A stretch of 58,510 nt of DNA from Thermoanaerobaculia bacterium (GTDB lineage Bacteria; Acidobacteriota; Thermoanaerobaculia; Multivoradales; Multivoraceae). The stretch is from contig JAJEBV010000023.1 in NCBI GenBank assembly GCA_022822365.1, positions 1 to 58,510 on the forward strand, given 5' to 3'. The position numbers and the translations under genes are program-made. Positions 26,292-37,979 of this stretch are shown piece after piece. Each line of letters begins with the position of its first letter. The first letter of the stretch is position 1. Below the pieces are notes generated by a model. That model saw nothing but the letters and a program-made list of their open reading frames with translations. It was not told the DNA's origin and searched no databases.

Positions 26292-27323
26292 CTACTTGCG
26301 GCGCAGGCCCCAGAGGTCGTGAATGTGCACCAGGCCCTCGAGCCGGCCGTCGGCGTGGCAGGTGAACAGGGACGTGATGCGGTGCCGCTCCATCGCCTCC
26401 TGGGCGACGGTGACCAGGGCGTCCGCGGGGATCGTCTTCGGCTCGGCCGTCATGTAGTGGCGAACCGAGCGGTCGAGGAAGGCGCCGCCGCCCGCGGCCG
26501 GCGCCGGCTCCGTGTTCAGCAACCGCCGCAGGTCGCCGTCGGAGATCACGCCGCAGAGCCTGCCCTCGCCGTCGACGACGGCCGTGATGCCAAACGACTT
26601 CTCCGTCATCTCGAACAGCGCCTCGCGCAGGGACGCCCCGAGCCCCACGCGGGGCAGGGCGTCGCCGCGGTGCATGACCTGCTCCACCGCCATCAGGCGG
26701 CGGCCGAGTGTGCCGCCGGGATGGAGCGTCGCGAAGTCCTCCAGGGTGAAGCCGCGGGCTTCGAGCAGCGCCATCGCCAGCGCGTCGCCCAGGGCCAGGG
26801 TCGCGGTCGTCGAAGCGGTCGGGGCCAGGTTCAGCGGGCAGGCCTCCTGGTCGATCGCGGCCGAGAGGTGCAGGTCGGCCCGCTCGGCGATCGTGCTCCG
26901 GGCGGCGCCGGTGATCGCGATAAGGGGAACGCCGCGACGATGCAGCACGTCGATCATCTTGAGCAGTTCTTCCGTGCCGCCGGACGACGACGCGGCCAGA
27001 ACGACGTCGCCCGGCACGATCATGCCGAGGTCGCCGTGGATCGCCTCGGCCGGGTGGATGAAGAGGGCCGGCGTTCCGGTCGAGGACAGGGTCGCCGCCA
27101 CCTTCTTCATCACGTGGCCGCTCTTGCCCATGCCGGTGCAGACGACGCGGCCCCGGCAGTCGCGCATCCGCCGCACCGCCTCCGCGAAGTCCTCGCCGAG
27201 CTGGCCGATCAACCCCTGAATGGCGGCAGCCTCGATCTCCAGCACCTTGCGGGCGATCTCAAGGCTGCGATCCGTGCCGGCCACCTGGGCCGCGACCCCT
27301 TCAGCGATCTTCGACGCGGTCAC
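26292..27323 (-). CDS. kdsD: D-arabinose 5-phosphate isomerase (KpsF/GutQ family)
   Basis: The start is GTG 27323, whose GTGA overlaps the kdsA stop (27320-27322); extension further upstream would only translate kdsA out of frame. 343 residues: a SIS sugar-isomerase domain (about 30-205; TGMGKSGHV, the SSSGGTEE phosphate loop, and HPAEAIHGDLGM) and two CBS domains (about 215-335; HYMTAEPKTIPADA in the second). It converts ribulose 5-phosphate to arabinose 5-phosphate, the substrate of KdsA. The translationally coupled position between kdsA and kdsC fits exactly. Confidence 0.95.
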   Translation of the reverse strand: MTASKIAEGVAAQVAGTDRSLEIARKVLEIEAAAIQGLIGQLGEDFAEAVRRMRDCRGRVVCTGMGKSGHVMKKVAATLSSTGTPALFIHPAEAIHGDLGMIVPGDVVLAASSSGGTEELLKMIDVLHRRGVPLIAITGAARSTIAERADLHLSAAIDQEACPLNLAPTASTTATLALGDALAMALLEARGFTLEDFATLHPGGTLGRRLMAVEQVMHRGDALPRVGLGASLREALFEMTEKSFGITAVVDGEGRLCGVISDGDLRRLLNTEPAPAAGGGAFLDRSVRHYMTAEPKTIPADALVTVAQEAMERHRITSLFTCHADGRLEGLVHIHDLWGLRRK

Positions 27324-28156
27324 ACCCAGGGTCCCTCGGCCGCCCGCGAACGGTGGATCTCGAGCGCGGACAGGAGCAGGTGCTCGGCCCGCTCGAGCGG
27401 CAACTGCGTCTCCCGGTCGCAGCGCGCGCTGTCCGGGTCGGGATGCACCTCCAGGTAGAGGCCGGCGGCGCCGGCGGCGATGGCGGCCCGGGTCAGGGGT
27501 TCGGCGAAGCGGCGGTCGCCGCCGCTCTCCTTCTCCCGCGCTCCGGGAAGCTGCAGCGAGTGGGTCACGTCGTAGAGGACGGCGATCCCGTGCTCGGCCA
27601 GGATCCGGAAGCTCCGCATGTCGACGACCAGGTTGTGGTAGCCGAACGAGCTGCCGCGTTCGGTGACGGCGATGCGGGCGTTGCCGGTAGCCCGCGCCTT
27701 GTCGACCGTCCTCGCCATGTCGGCGGGCGCCATGAACTGGCCCTTCTTGATCAGGAGGGCTCTGCCGGTCGCCGCGGCCTCGACGACCAGGTCGGTCTGC
27801 CGGCAGAGGAAGGCCGGGATCTGGAGCACGTCGCAGACCTCGGCGGCGGCGCCGCACTGGTTCGGCTCGTGGACGTCGGTCAGCACGGGAAGGCCGGTGA
27901 CCGCCTTGACTTCCTCGAGCGCCTTGAGTCCATCCTCGAGGCCGGGACCCCGGAAGCTGTCGCCGGAGCTGCGGTTCGCCTTGTCGAAGGAGGACTTGAA
28001 GATCAGCGGCAGGCCCAGGCGATGGCTCATCGCCTGGAGTTCCTGGCCGAAGCCGACCAGCCAGTCGCGGCCCTCGATTACGCAGGGACCGGCGATCACC
28101 GGCAGCGCGCCGCCGCCGAGCGCGACCCCCGGCGCGAGCTCGAAGCCGTCTGTCAA
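27320..28156 (-). CDS. kdsA: 3-deoxy-8-phosphooctulonate (KDO-8-P) synthase
   Basis: I choose TTG 28156: GAGGA lies about 5 nt upstream, overlapping the pyrG stop, and the resulting 278 residues equal the family length. A longer frame to 28372 runs through pyrG and has a low-complexity Ser/Arg-rich sequence. Family motifs: PVIAGPCVIE, FKSSFDKANRSS, TDVHEP, QIPAFLCRQTDL, KKGQFMAP, TERGSSFGYHNLVVDMR, DVTHSLQLPG. It condenses phosphoenolpyruvate with arabinose 5-phosphate. The operon order kdsB-pyrG-kdsA-kdsD-kdsC puts nearly the whole KDO route in one transcript. Confidence 0.95.
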   Translation of the reverse strand: MTDGFELAPGVALGGGALPVIAGPCVIEGRDWLVGFGQELQAMSHRLGLPLIFKSSFDKANRSSGDSFRGPGLEDGLKALEEVKAVTGLPVLTDVHEPNQCGAAAEVCDVLQIPAFLCRQTDLVVEAAATGRALLIKKGQFMAPADMARTVDKARATGNARIAVTERGSSFGYHNLVVDMRSFRILAEHGIAVLYDVTHSLQLPGAREKESGGDRRFAEPLTRAAIAAGAAGLYLEVHPDPDSARCDRETQLPLERAEHLLLSALEIHRSRAAEGPWV

Positions 28157-28163
28157 GACGTCC

Positions 28164-30655
<2,492 letters not shown>

Positions 30656-30734
30656 TAACCGCGCGCCGCGCCGAGGGTCAAACCGCGGGCTGGGTGAGTA
30701 CTACGCCGCGGAGCGGCGACGTTAGGCTCGCCGC

Positions 30735-31637
30735 GTGAGGAGAACGCGTCCAGCGGCACTCGGCGTCGCGATGCTTGCCATCGGGCTTGCGCAGCCGGGC
30801 TGCATCAGTACGCCGGCGCCGACCGGCGAGGCCGAGTGGATCTGGGCCGACGACGCCTCCGCCGCGCCGGGACGGCCGGCGGCCTATGTGCTGCTGCGCG
30901 ACTTCGAGCTCGACGCCGCGCCCGAGGCGGCGGCGCGGCTCTTCGTCGCGGCCGACCGCGAGTACGCGGTGCACCTGAACGGACACCAGATCGCCCGGGG
31001 CGCGTACCGGCGGGGTGAACCGGTCGACGAGTTTCAGGTCGCCCACCTGCTGCGCGAGGGTTCGAATCGCCTGACGATCGAAGCGCGGACGCCCCATGGC
31101 GACGGCGGCGTGCTCGCCGGCATCGAGCTCGCGGACGCCTCGATGCCGGTGGTGACGGACGGCGACTGGCAGTTCACCGACGACTGGGACCCCCGCCTGG
31201 TCAAGGGAGAGACCCTCCTCGCCGACGCCCGCCCCGCGCTCCGGCCCGTCCGGGTCTGGGGACGGCCGCCGGTGGGCCGCTGGGGCCGCGTGAGCCGCGG
31301 TGACATGCAGAAGCCCGATCAGATCTGGCGCGCGGCCGGCGCCCGGCGCATCGTCCGCGTGACCGCGTCGCCGGGCCTCGAGATCGAGCCCGGACGGCGG
31401 TTGTCTCATCGGGTCGACTTCGGCCGCGAGGTTGACGGGGTGCTGGAACTCGACTTTCGACCGGCCGCTGCCGGCGACCCTCACGAACTGCGCATCTGTC
31501 TGGCCGGCGACTGCGAGCGGCTGCCCCTGGTGTTGACTCCCGGCAGGCCGGCGTGGCGCGATTCGGCCCCGCGCAGCTTCGACACGGTGATCGTTACCGG
31601 CGTGCCCGGGTTGCGGGCGGTCCGGGCGCGGCGGTAG
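30735..31637 (+). CDS. Secreted lipoprotein with galactose-binding-like fold (unknown function)
   Basis: GTG 30735; signal peptide with lipobox-like QPGC (about residue 22). 300 residues, beta-rich. EWIWADD, AYVLLRDFELDAAPEAAARLFVAADREYAVHLNGHQIARG and LREGSNRLTIEA resemble the N-terminal sandwich domain of alpha-L-rhamnosidases and related jelly-roll modules. No catalytic glycosidase domain follows. It may bind glycans at the outer membrane. It converges with lolA; REP-like element D is between. Confidence 0.7.
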   Translation: MRRTRPAALGVAMLAIGLAQPGCISTPAPTGEAEWIWADDASAAPGRPAAYVLLRDFELDAAPEAAARLFVAADREYAVHLNGHQIARGAYRRGEPVDEFQVAHLLREGSNRLTIEARTPHGDGGVLAGIELADASMPVVTDGDWQFTDDWDPRLVKGETLLADARPALRPVRVWGRPPVGRWGRVSRGDMQKPDQIWRAAGARRIVRVTASPGLEIEPGRRLSHRVDFGREVDGVLELDFRPAAAGDPHELRICLAGDCERLPLVLTPGRPAWRDSAPRSFDTVIVTGVPGLRAVRARR

Positions 31638-31649
31638 GCAGAGTGCGGT

Positions 31650-31687
31650 CGCCGCTTCGCGGCGCGGTTTCCAGGCCGCCTTCGGCG
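31650..31687. repeat. REP-like palindromic element, copy D (divergent)
   Basis: CGCCGCTTCGCGGC at 31650-31663, identical to the first hairpin of copies A and B. The second hairpin differs (CGCC-TTC-GGCG, 31677-31687). It lies in the 65-bp convergent gap between the lipoprotein gene and lolA. Confidence 0.6.
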
Positions 31688-31702
31688 CCAGCCGGCGACC
31701 TT

Positions 31703-32349
31703 CTACGGTTCGTCCCAGGCGATGCCCGCCGGCGGTTCGAAGCGGCCGGGCGGCGCGCCGGAGCGGTAGTCGCCGACCTGGAAGCGGTTCTCGTTGCGCT
31801 GGGCGTCGTAGTAGGTCAGTTCGCGCAGCCGCTGGTCTCCGGCGTCGATCACCACCTGCACTTCGACCACGTCCTCGCTCGGCTCGAGCGGCCGCAGGAC
31901 GAGGCGCAGCCGGTTCCCTTCCGCCGTGTCCAGCTCCGCCGCGTAACGGTCCCGGAGGTCGCCGGTCGTCAGCAGGAAGAAGTCGAGGCCGGGCGCGGGC
32001 TGTTCCGAGAGGTCGTAGCGCTGGCCGACCGTCTCGCCGGGATTCCAGTGGTGGACCGTGCGCCCGCAGAGCAGAAACGCCTTCTCGAACGGCGGGTCGT
32101 AGTCCCAGCGCAGGCAGCCCGGAAGGTCGATGGCGAGGCTGCCGCGCTCGGTCTCCCCGTCCTCCGTCGCGAAGCCGAAGGGCACGAAGGTCTGCACGAA
32201 GCCGGCCGACAGGGGGCCCGAACCGTCGAGCGCCCGGCGGAAGTCGGCCACGACCTGCCACGGGTCGTCGGCGGCTGGCGCCGGGGCCGCGCCGAAGCCG
32301 ACCGCGGAGGCGACGACGGTCGCCAGCGCCGCAGCCCGGACCGCTGACA

Positions 32350-32350
<1 letters not shown>
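31703..32350 (-). CDS. lolA: LolA-like outer-membrane lipoprotein carrier
   Basis: ATG 32350 shares a base with the purH stop (TGATG), so translation is coupled. 215 residues: signal peptide (about 1-26, APAPAADD), then the LolA pattern of an unclosed beta-barrel: FVQTFVPFGFATEDGETERGSL (the Phe/Gly-rich first strands), CLRWDYDPPFEKAFLLCGRTVHHWNP, and D-Q-R-LRELTYYDAQRNENRF. It ferries lipoproteins across the periplasm, and the window codes for several lipoprotein candidates. Two internal Cys (about 82 and 94) could form a disulfide. The symbol is by family likeness. Confidence 0.82.
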
Positions 32351-33921
<1,571 letters not shown>

Positions 33922-33965
33922 CGGCGTCGGCGCAGCGTAACACGCAGGATCCGCTTCCTCGCCCA

Positions 33966-33995
33966 TTGCGCTTCGACGGCGCAAGCTGCTAGAAA
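33966..33995 (+). promoter_or_regulatory. Possible tRNA-Phe promoter
   Basis: TTGCGC (33966-33971) and TAGAAA (33990-33995) are separated by 18 bp. They lie about 30 bp upstream of the tRNA gene, on its strand, inside the purH upstream region. Confidence 0.45.
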
Positions 33996-34025
33996 CCGTC
34001 TCCATCGTGCGGCCCGCGCGACGCT

Positions 34026-34101
34026 GCCCAGGTAGCTCAGTTGGTAGAGCACCTGACTGAAAATCAGGGTGTCGGTGGTTCGAATCCGCCCCTGGGCACC
34101 A
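34026..34101 (+). tRNA. tRNA-Phe (GAA)
   Basis: 76 nt, CCA encoded. The acceptor stem GCCCAGG pairs perfectly with CCTGGGC. The D arm is GCTC/GAGC. The anticodon stem CCTGA/TCAGG carries loop CTGAAAA with anticodon GAA. The T arm contains GGTTCGAATCC. It is complete and intact. Confidence 0.98.
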
Positions 34102-34146
34102 TGTCCGCGACCCGGTCAAGGCCCCCTTCCAGACCGCCGGTACGGA

Positions 34147-34161
34147 GGATTCGGAGAATCC
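34147..34161 (+). other. Small hairpin downstream of tRNA-Phe
   Basis: GGATTC-GGA-GAATCC, a perfect 6-bp stem 45 nt after the tRNA. There is no T-run, so it is at best a processing or pausing site. Nothing else is recognisable between 34102 and 34284, apart from two short copies of CTTCCAGA. Confidence 0.35.
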
Positions 34162-34284
34162 GCAGGTATTCCGCAGTGCCTTCCAGAACGCTTCAACCAG
34201 GTTCCGGGAGCGGCAAGTAACAGCAACAAAAACACTTACGGCCGGACCGAGCCGCCTGCCGCGCCACCGGAGAAAAACACCGTC

Positions 34285-34314
34285 TTGACACACCCTTCAT
34301 ACGGCCTGTACGTT
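34285..34314 (+). promoter_or_regulatory. Promoter of the 617-nt structured RNA
   Basis: Perfect -35 TTGACA (34285-34290), 18-bp spacer, -10 TACGTT (34309-34314). The predicted +1, 7 nt after the -10, is G34322, exactly the first base of the 10-bp end-closing helix of the RNA. Confidence 0.65.
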
Positions 34315-34321
34315 GTTTCGC

Positions 34322-34939
34322 GGATAGGGACTGTGACCAAGAATCGCATCCTGATCCACCGGTCCTGAGACGAGACCTTCGGATCGGAGCCTGAGAAGGG
34401 CGAAAGTCACGTTCGCGTGGTGGGTGCCAGTCAAGGGCGAAGGTAGGAGGGTCAAGACTCGGACGCCGGGCTCGGCGGCAGGAGCCGCTGGGAGTTGGGT
34501 GAACCGGAGGCGCAAGCCAAAGGGAAACCGGATTCCGAAAAGCTCCAGTCATCGAGTGGCTCCCGTGGCCGACAGTCTTCCCGGGAGCGGCGCCGAAGGG
34601 CGAAAGCCTGCCGGAGACGTTACTGGGAAGGCGGCTTCAGGGAAGCGGACGGCCGGAAAGTTGCCCGGCAGCAACGGAATGGCCGACCGGCAACTGAAGC
34701 GCCTCGTCGGCAGACCCTACGGGGGCTTCGTCGTGAGACCCGACCAGTCGAGCGACGGAGTGCCCCGCAGGCGTCAGGTCGGCAAAGGCCAGGCTTCGGT
34801 GAGTCCCCGGCTGGTGGCGCGCTCGCGCTCCAAGACCCATGCCCGCCAAGCTGTAGAGGTCTGAGAGATGCGAACGGTGGGGTGAGAGGCTGAGGTCGAT
34901 TCGGGTGAAACTCCTGAGCGGTCCCTATCCTCTTTTTTT
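34322..34939 (+). ncRNA. Candidate large structured noncoding RNA (about 617 nt), class unknown
   Basis: The two ends pair perfectly: GGATAGGGAC (34322-34331) with GTCCCTATCC (34921-34930), and a run of seven T follows (34933-34939). Internal helices that I can pair by eye: GGAGCC/GGCTCC (34481/34558) stacked on CTGGGAG/CTCCAG (34488/34543); GGCGGCTTCAG/CTGAAGCGCC (34630/34694) directly continuing into TTGCCCGG/CCGGCAA (34661/34687); and a 13-bp helix with two GU pairs and one bulge (34721-34733/34753-34766). Loops include CACG-TTCG-CGTG (34408-34419), GGC-GCAA-GCC (34509-34518) and GGC-GAAA-GCC (34599-34608). Reading frames across it are low-complexity and overlap one another. It does not carry the RNase P, tmRNA or SRP signatures I know. 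Confidence 0.72.
34921..34939 (+). terminator. 3' end of the structured RNA: closing-helix strand plus T7 run
   Basis: GTCCCTATCC, the 3' strand of the end-closing helix, is followed by TC and seven T. The stem partner is the RNA's own 5' end, so the U-tract marks the likely 3' terminus. Confidence 0.6.
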
Positions 34940-35215
34940 GGCCCGGCGGAAACCTAGCACGGTTCTCCCGTAAGTGCAACCCCGCCAGTAACTTACAGGT
35001 CATCGCGCCGCGCCCGGCGAGCGAACGCACCTCCAAAATGGGAGGGCCCCCGCCGGTCAGACACTGGTCAGACAAGCGTCACGCATCGGACGGAATGCTC
35101 CGAACGTAGTGTCCTTTAGAGTTATCGAAAACTCGGGGTCCGGTCCCGCGCTCGCTGCGGCCGGCCTCCCGGCGCAGGGAACGTTCGCCCCACGTAGCAG
35201 TCGAGAAGCCAACCC
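34940..35215. other. Noncoding stretch between the structured RNA and the second regulator
   Basis: There is no credible gene here. Visible are a GTAAGT/ACTTAC hairpin (34971-34999), a CCTCC-AAAATG-GGAGG hairpin (about 35031-35046) and a short tandem repeat GGTCAGACA-CT-GGTCAGACA (35056-35075). The less GC-rich segment around 35110-35135 probably holds the promoter of the gene at 35216. No integrase or attachment duplication of the tRNA 3' end is seen. Confidence 0.4.
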
Positions 35216-36229
35216 ATGCAGCGCGGTAACGGCACGTCGCAAGAGGCAGCGTCCAGGCGCGGCAAGCGCCGGGTCACCGCCCGCGGCAAGCCGCGCCGCC
35301 TGCGTTTCGGCAACTTCGAGTTCGATCCCGAGACGCTCGAACTGCACGGCAACAGGGAGTCGATCCGGCTCCAGCCGCAGCCGGCCAAGCTGCTTCACCT
35401 GCTGATCGCCAGCCGCGGCGCCGTCGTATCGCGCGAGGCGGTTCGGCGGCACCTCTGGCCCGACGAGATCCACGTCGAGTTCGACCAGAGCATGAACTCC
35501 TGCGTCAAACGCATTCGGGTGGCGCTCGGGGATAGCGCGGAGGCTCCCCGCTACATCGAGACGCTTCCGCGGATCGGCTATCGATTCCTGCAGCCCGTGA
35601 TGGAAGTTCGCGAAGGTGACCCGCGGCTGCCGGCTCCGCGGGCCGCGCCAACCGCCCCGAAGCCCCGCCCGCGGTCTCGACGGATCGCGGCTGCCGTGCT
35701 CGCGGCGGTGGGCGCGGCCCTCGGAATCGTCCTCACGGTCCTGACCTGGCACGCCCTGGACTCCCGGCCCGGCACCGCCGACGAGCCGCCGCGGCAGGTA
35801 CTGGCGGTCCTGCCCTTCGCCGCCCTCGAGAACTGGACCGGGGCCGAGCCCTTCCGCCAGGCCCTGGCCCAGGAACTCATCACCTCACTCGCCCGCCGCG
35901 GCTCGCAGAACCTCGCGGTCGTGGCTCAGGACGCCGGGCCCGAGGTGGATACCGGCGCGGCGGTGCCCGGCGTCCATGCCGACTTCGTCCTCGACGGCCG
36001 CGTTCAGCGCGAGCAGGGCACGCTCCGGGTATGGGCGCGCCTGCTGCTCGCGAAGGACGGCACCGTGCTGTGGACCGAGGCCTACGACGGCGCGGAGGAC
36101 GAGATCCTCGTCTTCCAGACCGAAGTGAGCGCCCGGATCGGCGACGCCGTGCTCGGGCGCCTGGCGCAGCTCGTCGAGGAAGACCCGCTTACCCCGCTAG
36201 CTCCGCCAGGAGCCGGGGCGGCCGGGTAA
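35216..36229 (+). CDS. ToxR/CadC-like membrane regulator with TolB/FlgO-like periplasmic domain
   Basis: 337 residues from ATG 35216. A winged helix (about 28-125; RFGNFEFDPETLELHG, VVSREAVRRHLWPDEIHVEFDQ, PRYIETLPRIGYRFL) is followed by a Pro/Arg-rich linker and one TM helix (about 158-178). A periplasmic alpha/beta domain of about 150 residues (VLAVLPFAALENWTGAEPFRQALAQELITSL; ADFVLDGRVQ; LRVWARLLLAKDGTVLWTEAYD) resembles the TolB-N/FlgO-like domain often fused to such regulators in Acidobacteriota. It senses a periplasmic cue and binds DNA directly. It is a paralogue of the short regulator at 16152. Its 3' end overlaps the convergent aat gene by 33 bp. Confidence 0.9.
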   Translation: MQRGNGTSQEAASRRGKRRVTARGKPRRLRFGNFEFDPETLELHGNRESIRLQPQPAKLLHLLIASRGAVVSREAVRRHLWPDEIHVEFDQSMNSCVKRIRVALGDSAEAPRYIETLPRIGYRFLQPVMEVREGDPRLPAPRAAPTAPKPRPRSRRIAAAVLAAVGAALGIVLTVLTWHALDSRPGTADEPPRQVLAVLPFAALENWTGAEPFRQALAQELITSLARRGSQNLAVVAQDAGPEVDTGAAVPGVHADFVLDGRVQREQGTLRVWARLLLAKDGTVLWTEAYDGAEDEILVFQTEVSARIGDAVLGRLAQLVEEDPLTPLAPPGAGAAG

Positions 36230-36892
36230 CGCGACGGCGGCCGCCAGTTCATCCAGGAAGCGCGTTCGCGCGACCTCCTCGGCTCCGAAGCGCAGGAGAT
36301 GCTCGGTGACCTGCTGGCAATCGATGAAGGCGAAATCCCAGCTTCGCAACCGGTCGACAAGGTGAACCAGGGCGACCTTGGACGCGTTCGAACGCCGCGT
36401 GAACATCGACTCGCCGAAGAACGCGCCGCCGACGGCGACCCCGTACAGGCCGCCGGCCAGCTCGCCGTCCGCGAGACACTCGACCGAGTGCGCGAACCCC
36501 CTGCGGTGCAGGCGATCGAAGGCATCGATCAGAGGCTCCGTGATCCAGGTGCCCGGCCTGCCCGAACGGTCCTCCGCGCAGGCGGTCATGACCTCACGGA
36601 AGCGCGTGTCGACCGTGACCTCGAAGCGACCGTGCCGCAGTTCCTTGCGGAGGCTCCGCGAAACCCGCAACCGCTCCGGATAGAGCACCAGCCGCGGGTC
36701 GGGCGAGAACCAGAGCATGGGTCCGTCGACCCCCAGGAGCGGCCAGGGGAAGATGCCCGCCCGGTACGCGGCCAGCACGCGCTCCGGTTCGAGGTCGCCG
36801 CCCACCGCCAGCAGGCCGCTCGGATCCGCCAGCTCCGGAGACGGGAAGTCCAGACTCCGTTCGTCGAGCTGGAAGGGGCCCCGCCGGTTCAT
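36197..36892 (-). CDS. aat: Leucyl/phenylalanyl-tRNA-protein transferase
   Basis: 231 residues, full length. The N-terminus has FPSPELADPSGLLAVGGDLEPERVLAAYRAGIFPW, followed by LWFSPDPRLVL, TWITEPLIDAFDRLHRRGFAHSVE, GGLYGVAVGGAFFGESMFTR, ASKVAL and FIDCQQVTEHL, the family hallmarks of the GNAT-like fold. It adds Leu or Phe to N-terminal Lys/Arg for N-end-rule degradation by ClpAP. It lies 10 bp after ychF on the same strand. Its last 11 codons overlap the regulator gene on the other strand. Confidence 0.96.
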   Translation of the reverse strand: MNRRGPFQLDERSLDFPSPELADPSGLLAVGGDLEPERVLAAYRAGIFPWPLLGVDGPMLWFSPDPRLVLYPERLRVSRSLRKELRHGRFEVTVDTRFREVMTACAEDRSGRPGTWITEPLIDAFDRLHRRGFAHSVECLADGELAGGLYGVAVGGAFFGESMFTRRSNASKVALVHLVDRLRSWDFAFIDCQQVTEHLLRFGAEEVARTRFLDELAAAVALPGRPGSWRS

Positions 36893-36902
36893 CGCCGGCG
36901 GC

Positions 36903-37967
36903 TCACACGTTGAACCGGAAGTGAACGACCTCGCCGTCCCGCACCGGGTAGCCCCGGCCCTCCAGGCGCAAGGTTCCGCGGTCCCGGCAGGCCGCCAGCG
37001 AGCCGGCGTCGATCAGCTCCCGCCAGTCGACGACCTCGGCGCGGATGAAGCCGCGTTCGATGTCCGAATGAACGGCCCCGGCCGCGGTTCCGGCCGTGTC
37101 GCCGCGGCGAATGGTCCAGGCGCGCACCTCGTCCTCGCCGACGGTGAAGAAGGAGATCAGCCCCAGGAGGCGGTAGCCCGCCCTCACCACGCGCACCGCG
37201 CTGGGCTCGTCCAGGCCCGCTTCGGCCAGAAAGGCGCCGCGGTCCTCCGGCTCGAGGCGCGAGATCTCCTCTTCGAGGGCAGCGCTGACGGCCAACCCGT
37301 CGGCGCCGGGCGGAAACTCGAGACCGGCGATCGCGTCCCGGTCGCCCGCGACCCCTTCGTCGACGTTCAGCACGACCAGCATCGGCTTCAGGGACAGCAG
37401 TCCGTAGCCCCGCAACTGCTTCTCTTCATCGTCGCCGAACTCCATCGACCGGAGCGACGTCTCCGCTTCGAGCGCGGGAAGAACACGCTCGGACAGGAGT
37501 GCGCGCTCGCGCTTCTCCTGGTCGGTGAGGCCCCGCTTCCGGGCCTGGACCAGGCGCTCGAGCCGGCGCTCGACCAGCTCGTAGTCCGCGAGGATCAGCT
37601 CCAGGTCGACCGCGGCGACGTCGCGCGCCGGGTCGACGCCGCCGGCCGGGTGGACGAGTTCCGGATCCTCGAACGCGCGCACGACGTGAACGAGGGCGTC
37701 CATCATCCGCAACTCGGCCAGGTCGAGGGTCTCGCCCCGGCCGCGGTCGATGCCCGGGACGTCCACGAAGCGCACCTGCGCCGGCAGGTAGCGCCGCGGG
37801 CTGTAGAGCTCGCGGAGCCTCTCCAGTCGCGGATCGTCGACGTGCGCGACGCCGACGTTCGTCGTCCTGGACGCCTTGAATTTCGCGGTCTCCTGACGCG
37901 AGGCCGTCAGCGCGTTGAAGAGCGCCGTCTTGCCCGCCTTCGGCAGGCCGAGGATGCCGAGCTGCAT
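36903..37967 (-). CDS. ychF: YchF/OLA1-type ribosome-associated ATPase/GTPase
   Basis: 354 residues. The P-loop GLPKAGKT is at residues 7-14. The switch region carries VDVPGIDRGRGE, and VVLNVDEGV stands at the position of the NKxD-like motif (a nonstandard specificity loop is typical of YchF, which prefers ATP). A TGS domain ends the protein (FFTVGEDEVRAWTIRRGDTA, AAGAVHSDIERGFIRAEVV, YPVRDGEVVHFRFNV). It binds ribosomes and modulates stress responses. It is co-oriented with the SGNH gene upstream (12-bp gap) and aat downstream. Confidence 0.95.
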   Translation of the reverse strand: MQLGILGLPKAGKTALFNALTASRQETAKFKASRTTNVGVAHVDDPRLERLRELYSPRRYLPAQVRFVDVPGIDRGRGETLDLAELRMMDALVHVVRAFEDPELVHPAGGVDPARDVAAVDLELILADYELVERRLERLVQARKRGLTDQEKRERALLSERVLPALEAETSLRSMEFGDDEEKQLRGYGLLSLKPMLVVLNVDEGVAGDRDAIAGLEFPPGADGLAVSAALEEEISRLEPEDRGAFLAEAGLDEPSAVRVVRAGYRLLGLISFFTVGEDEVRAWTIRRGDTAGTAAGAVHSDIERGFIRAEVVDWRELIDAGSLAACRDRGTLRLEGRGYPVRDGEVVHFRFNV

Positions 37968-37979
37968 CCGGAGCGCCTT

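Noticed and set aside
27324..27857. Upstream extension of kdsD
   Set aside because: It is an out-of-frame reading of kdsA. KdsD family homology begins after GTG 27323.
33922..34293. Upstream extension of purH reading through the tRNA region
   Set aside because: The extension translates tRNA-Phe backwards (the well-known SNHRHPDFQSGALPTELP artefact). The family start is ATG 33921.
34424..34893. Small overlapping reading frames inside the structured RNA
   Set aside because: Several frames on both strands are equally open, all low-complexity without ribosome sites or domains, and they conflict with the strong RNA pairing.
34322..34939. RNase P RNA, tmRNA, SRP RNA or ORF-less group II intron for the structured RNA
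   Set aside because: No GAGGAAAGTCC/ACAGAA pair (RNase P), no tRNA-like TTCGANTCC-CCA end (tmRNA), no SRP tetraloop core, no domain V triad with GTGYG start or reverse transcriptase (group II). Its own promoter and end-closing helix also argue against an intron. A model search would settle it.
34102..35215. Prophage or genomic island integrated at tRNA-Phe
   Set aside because: No integrase gene and no duplicated tRNA 3' end within the window; flanking genes are ordinary housekeeping genes.
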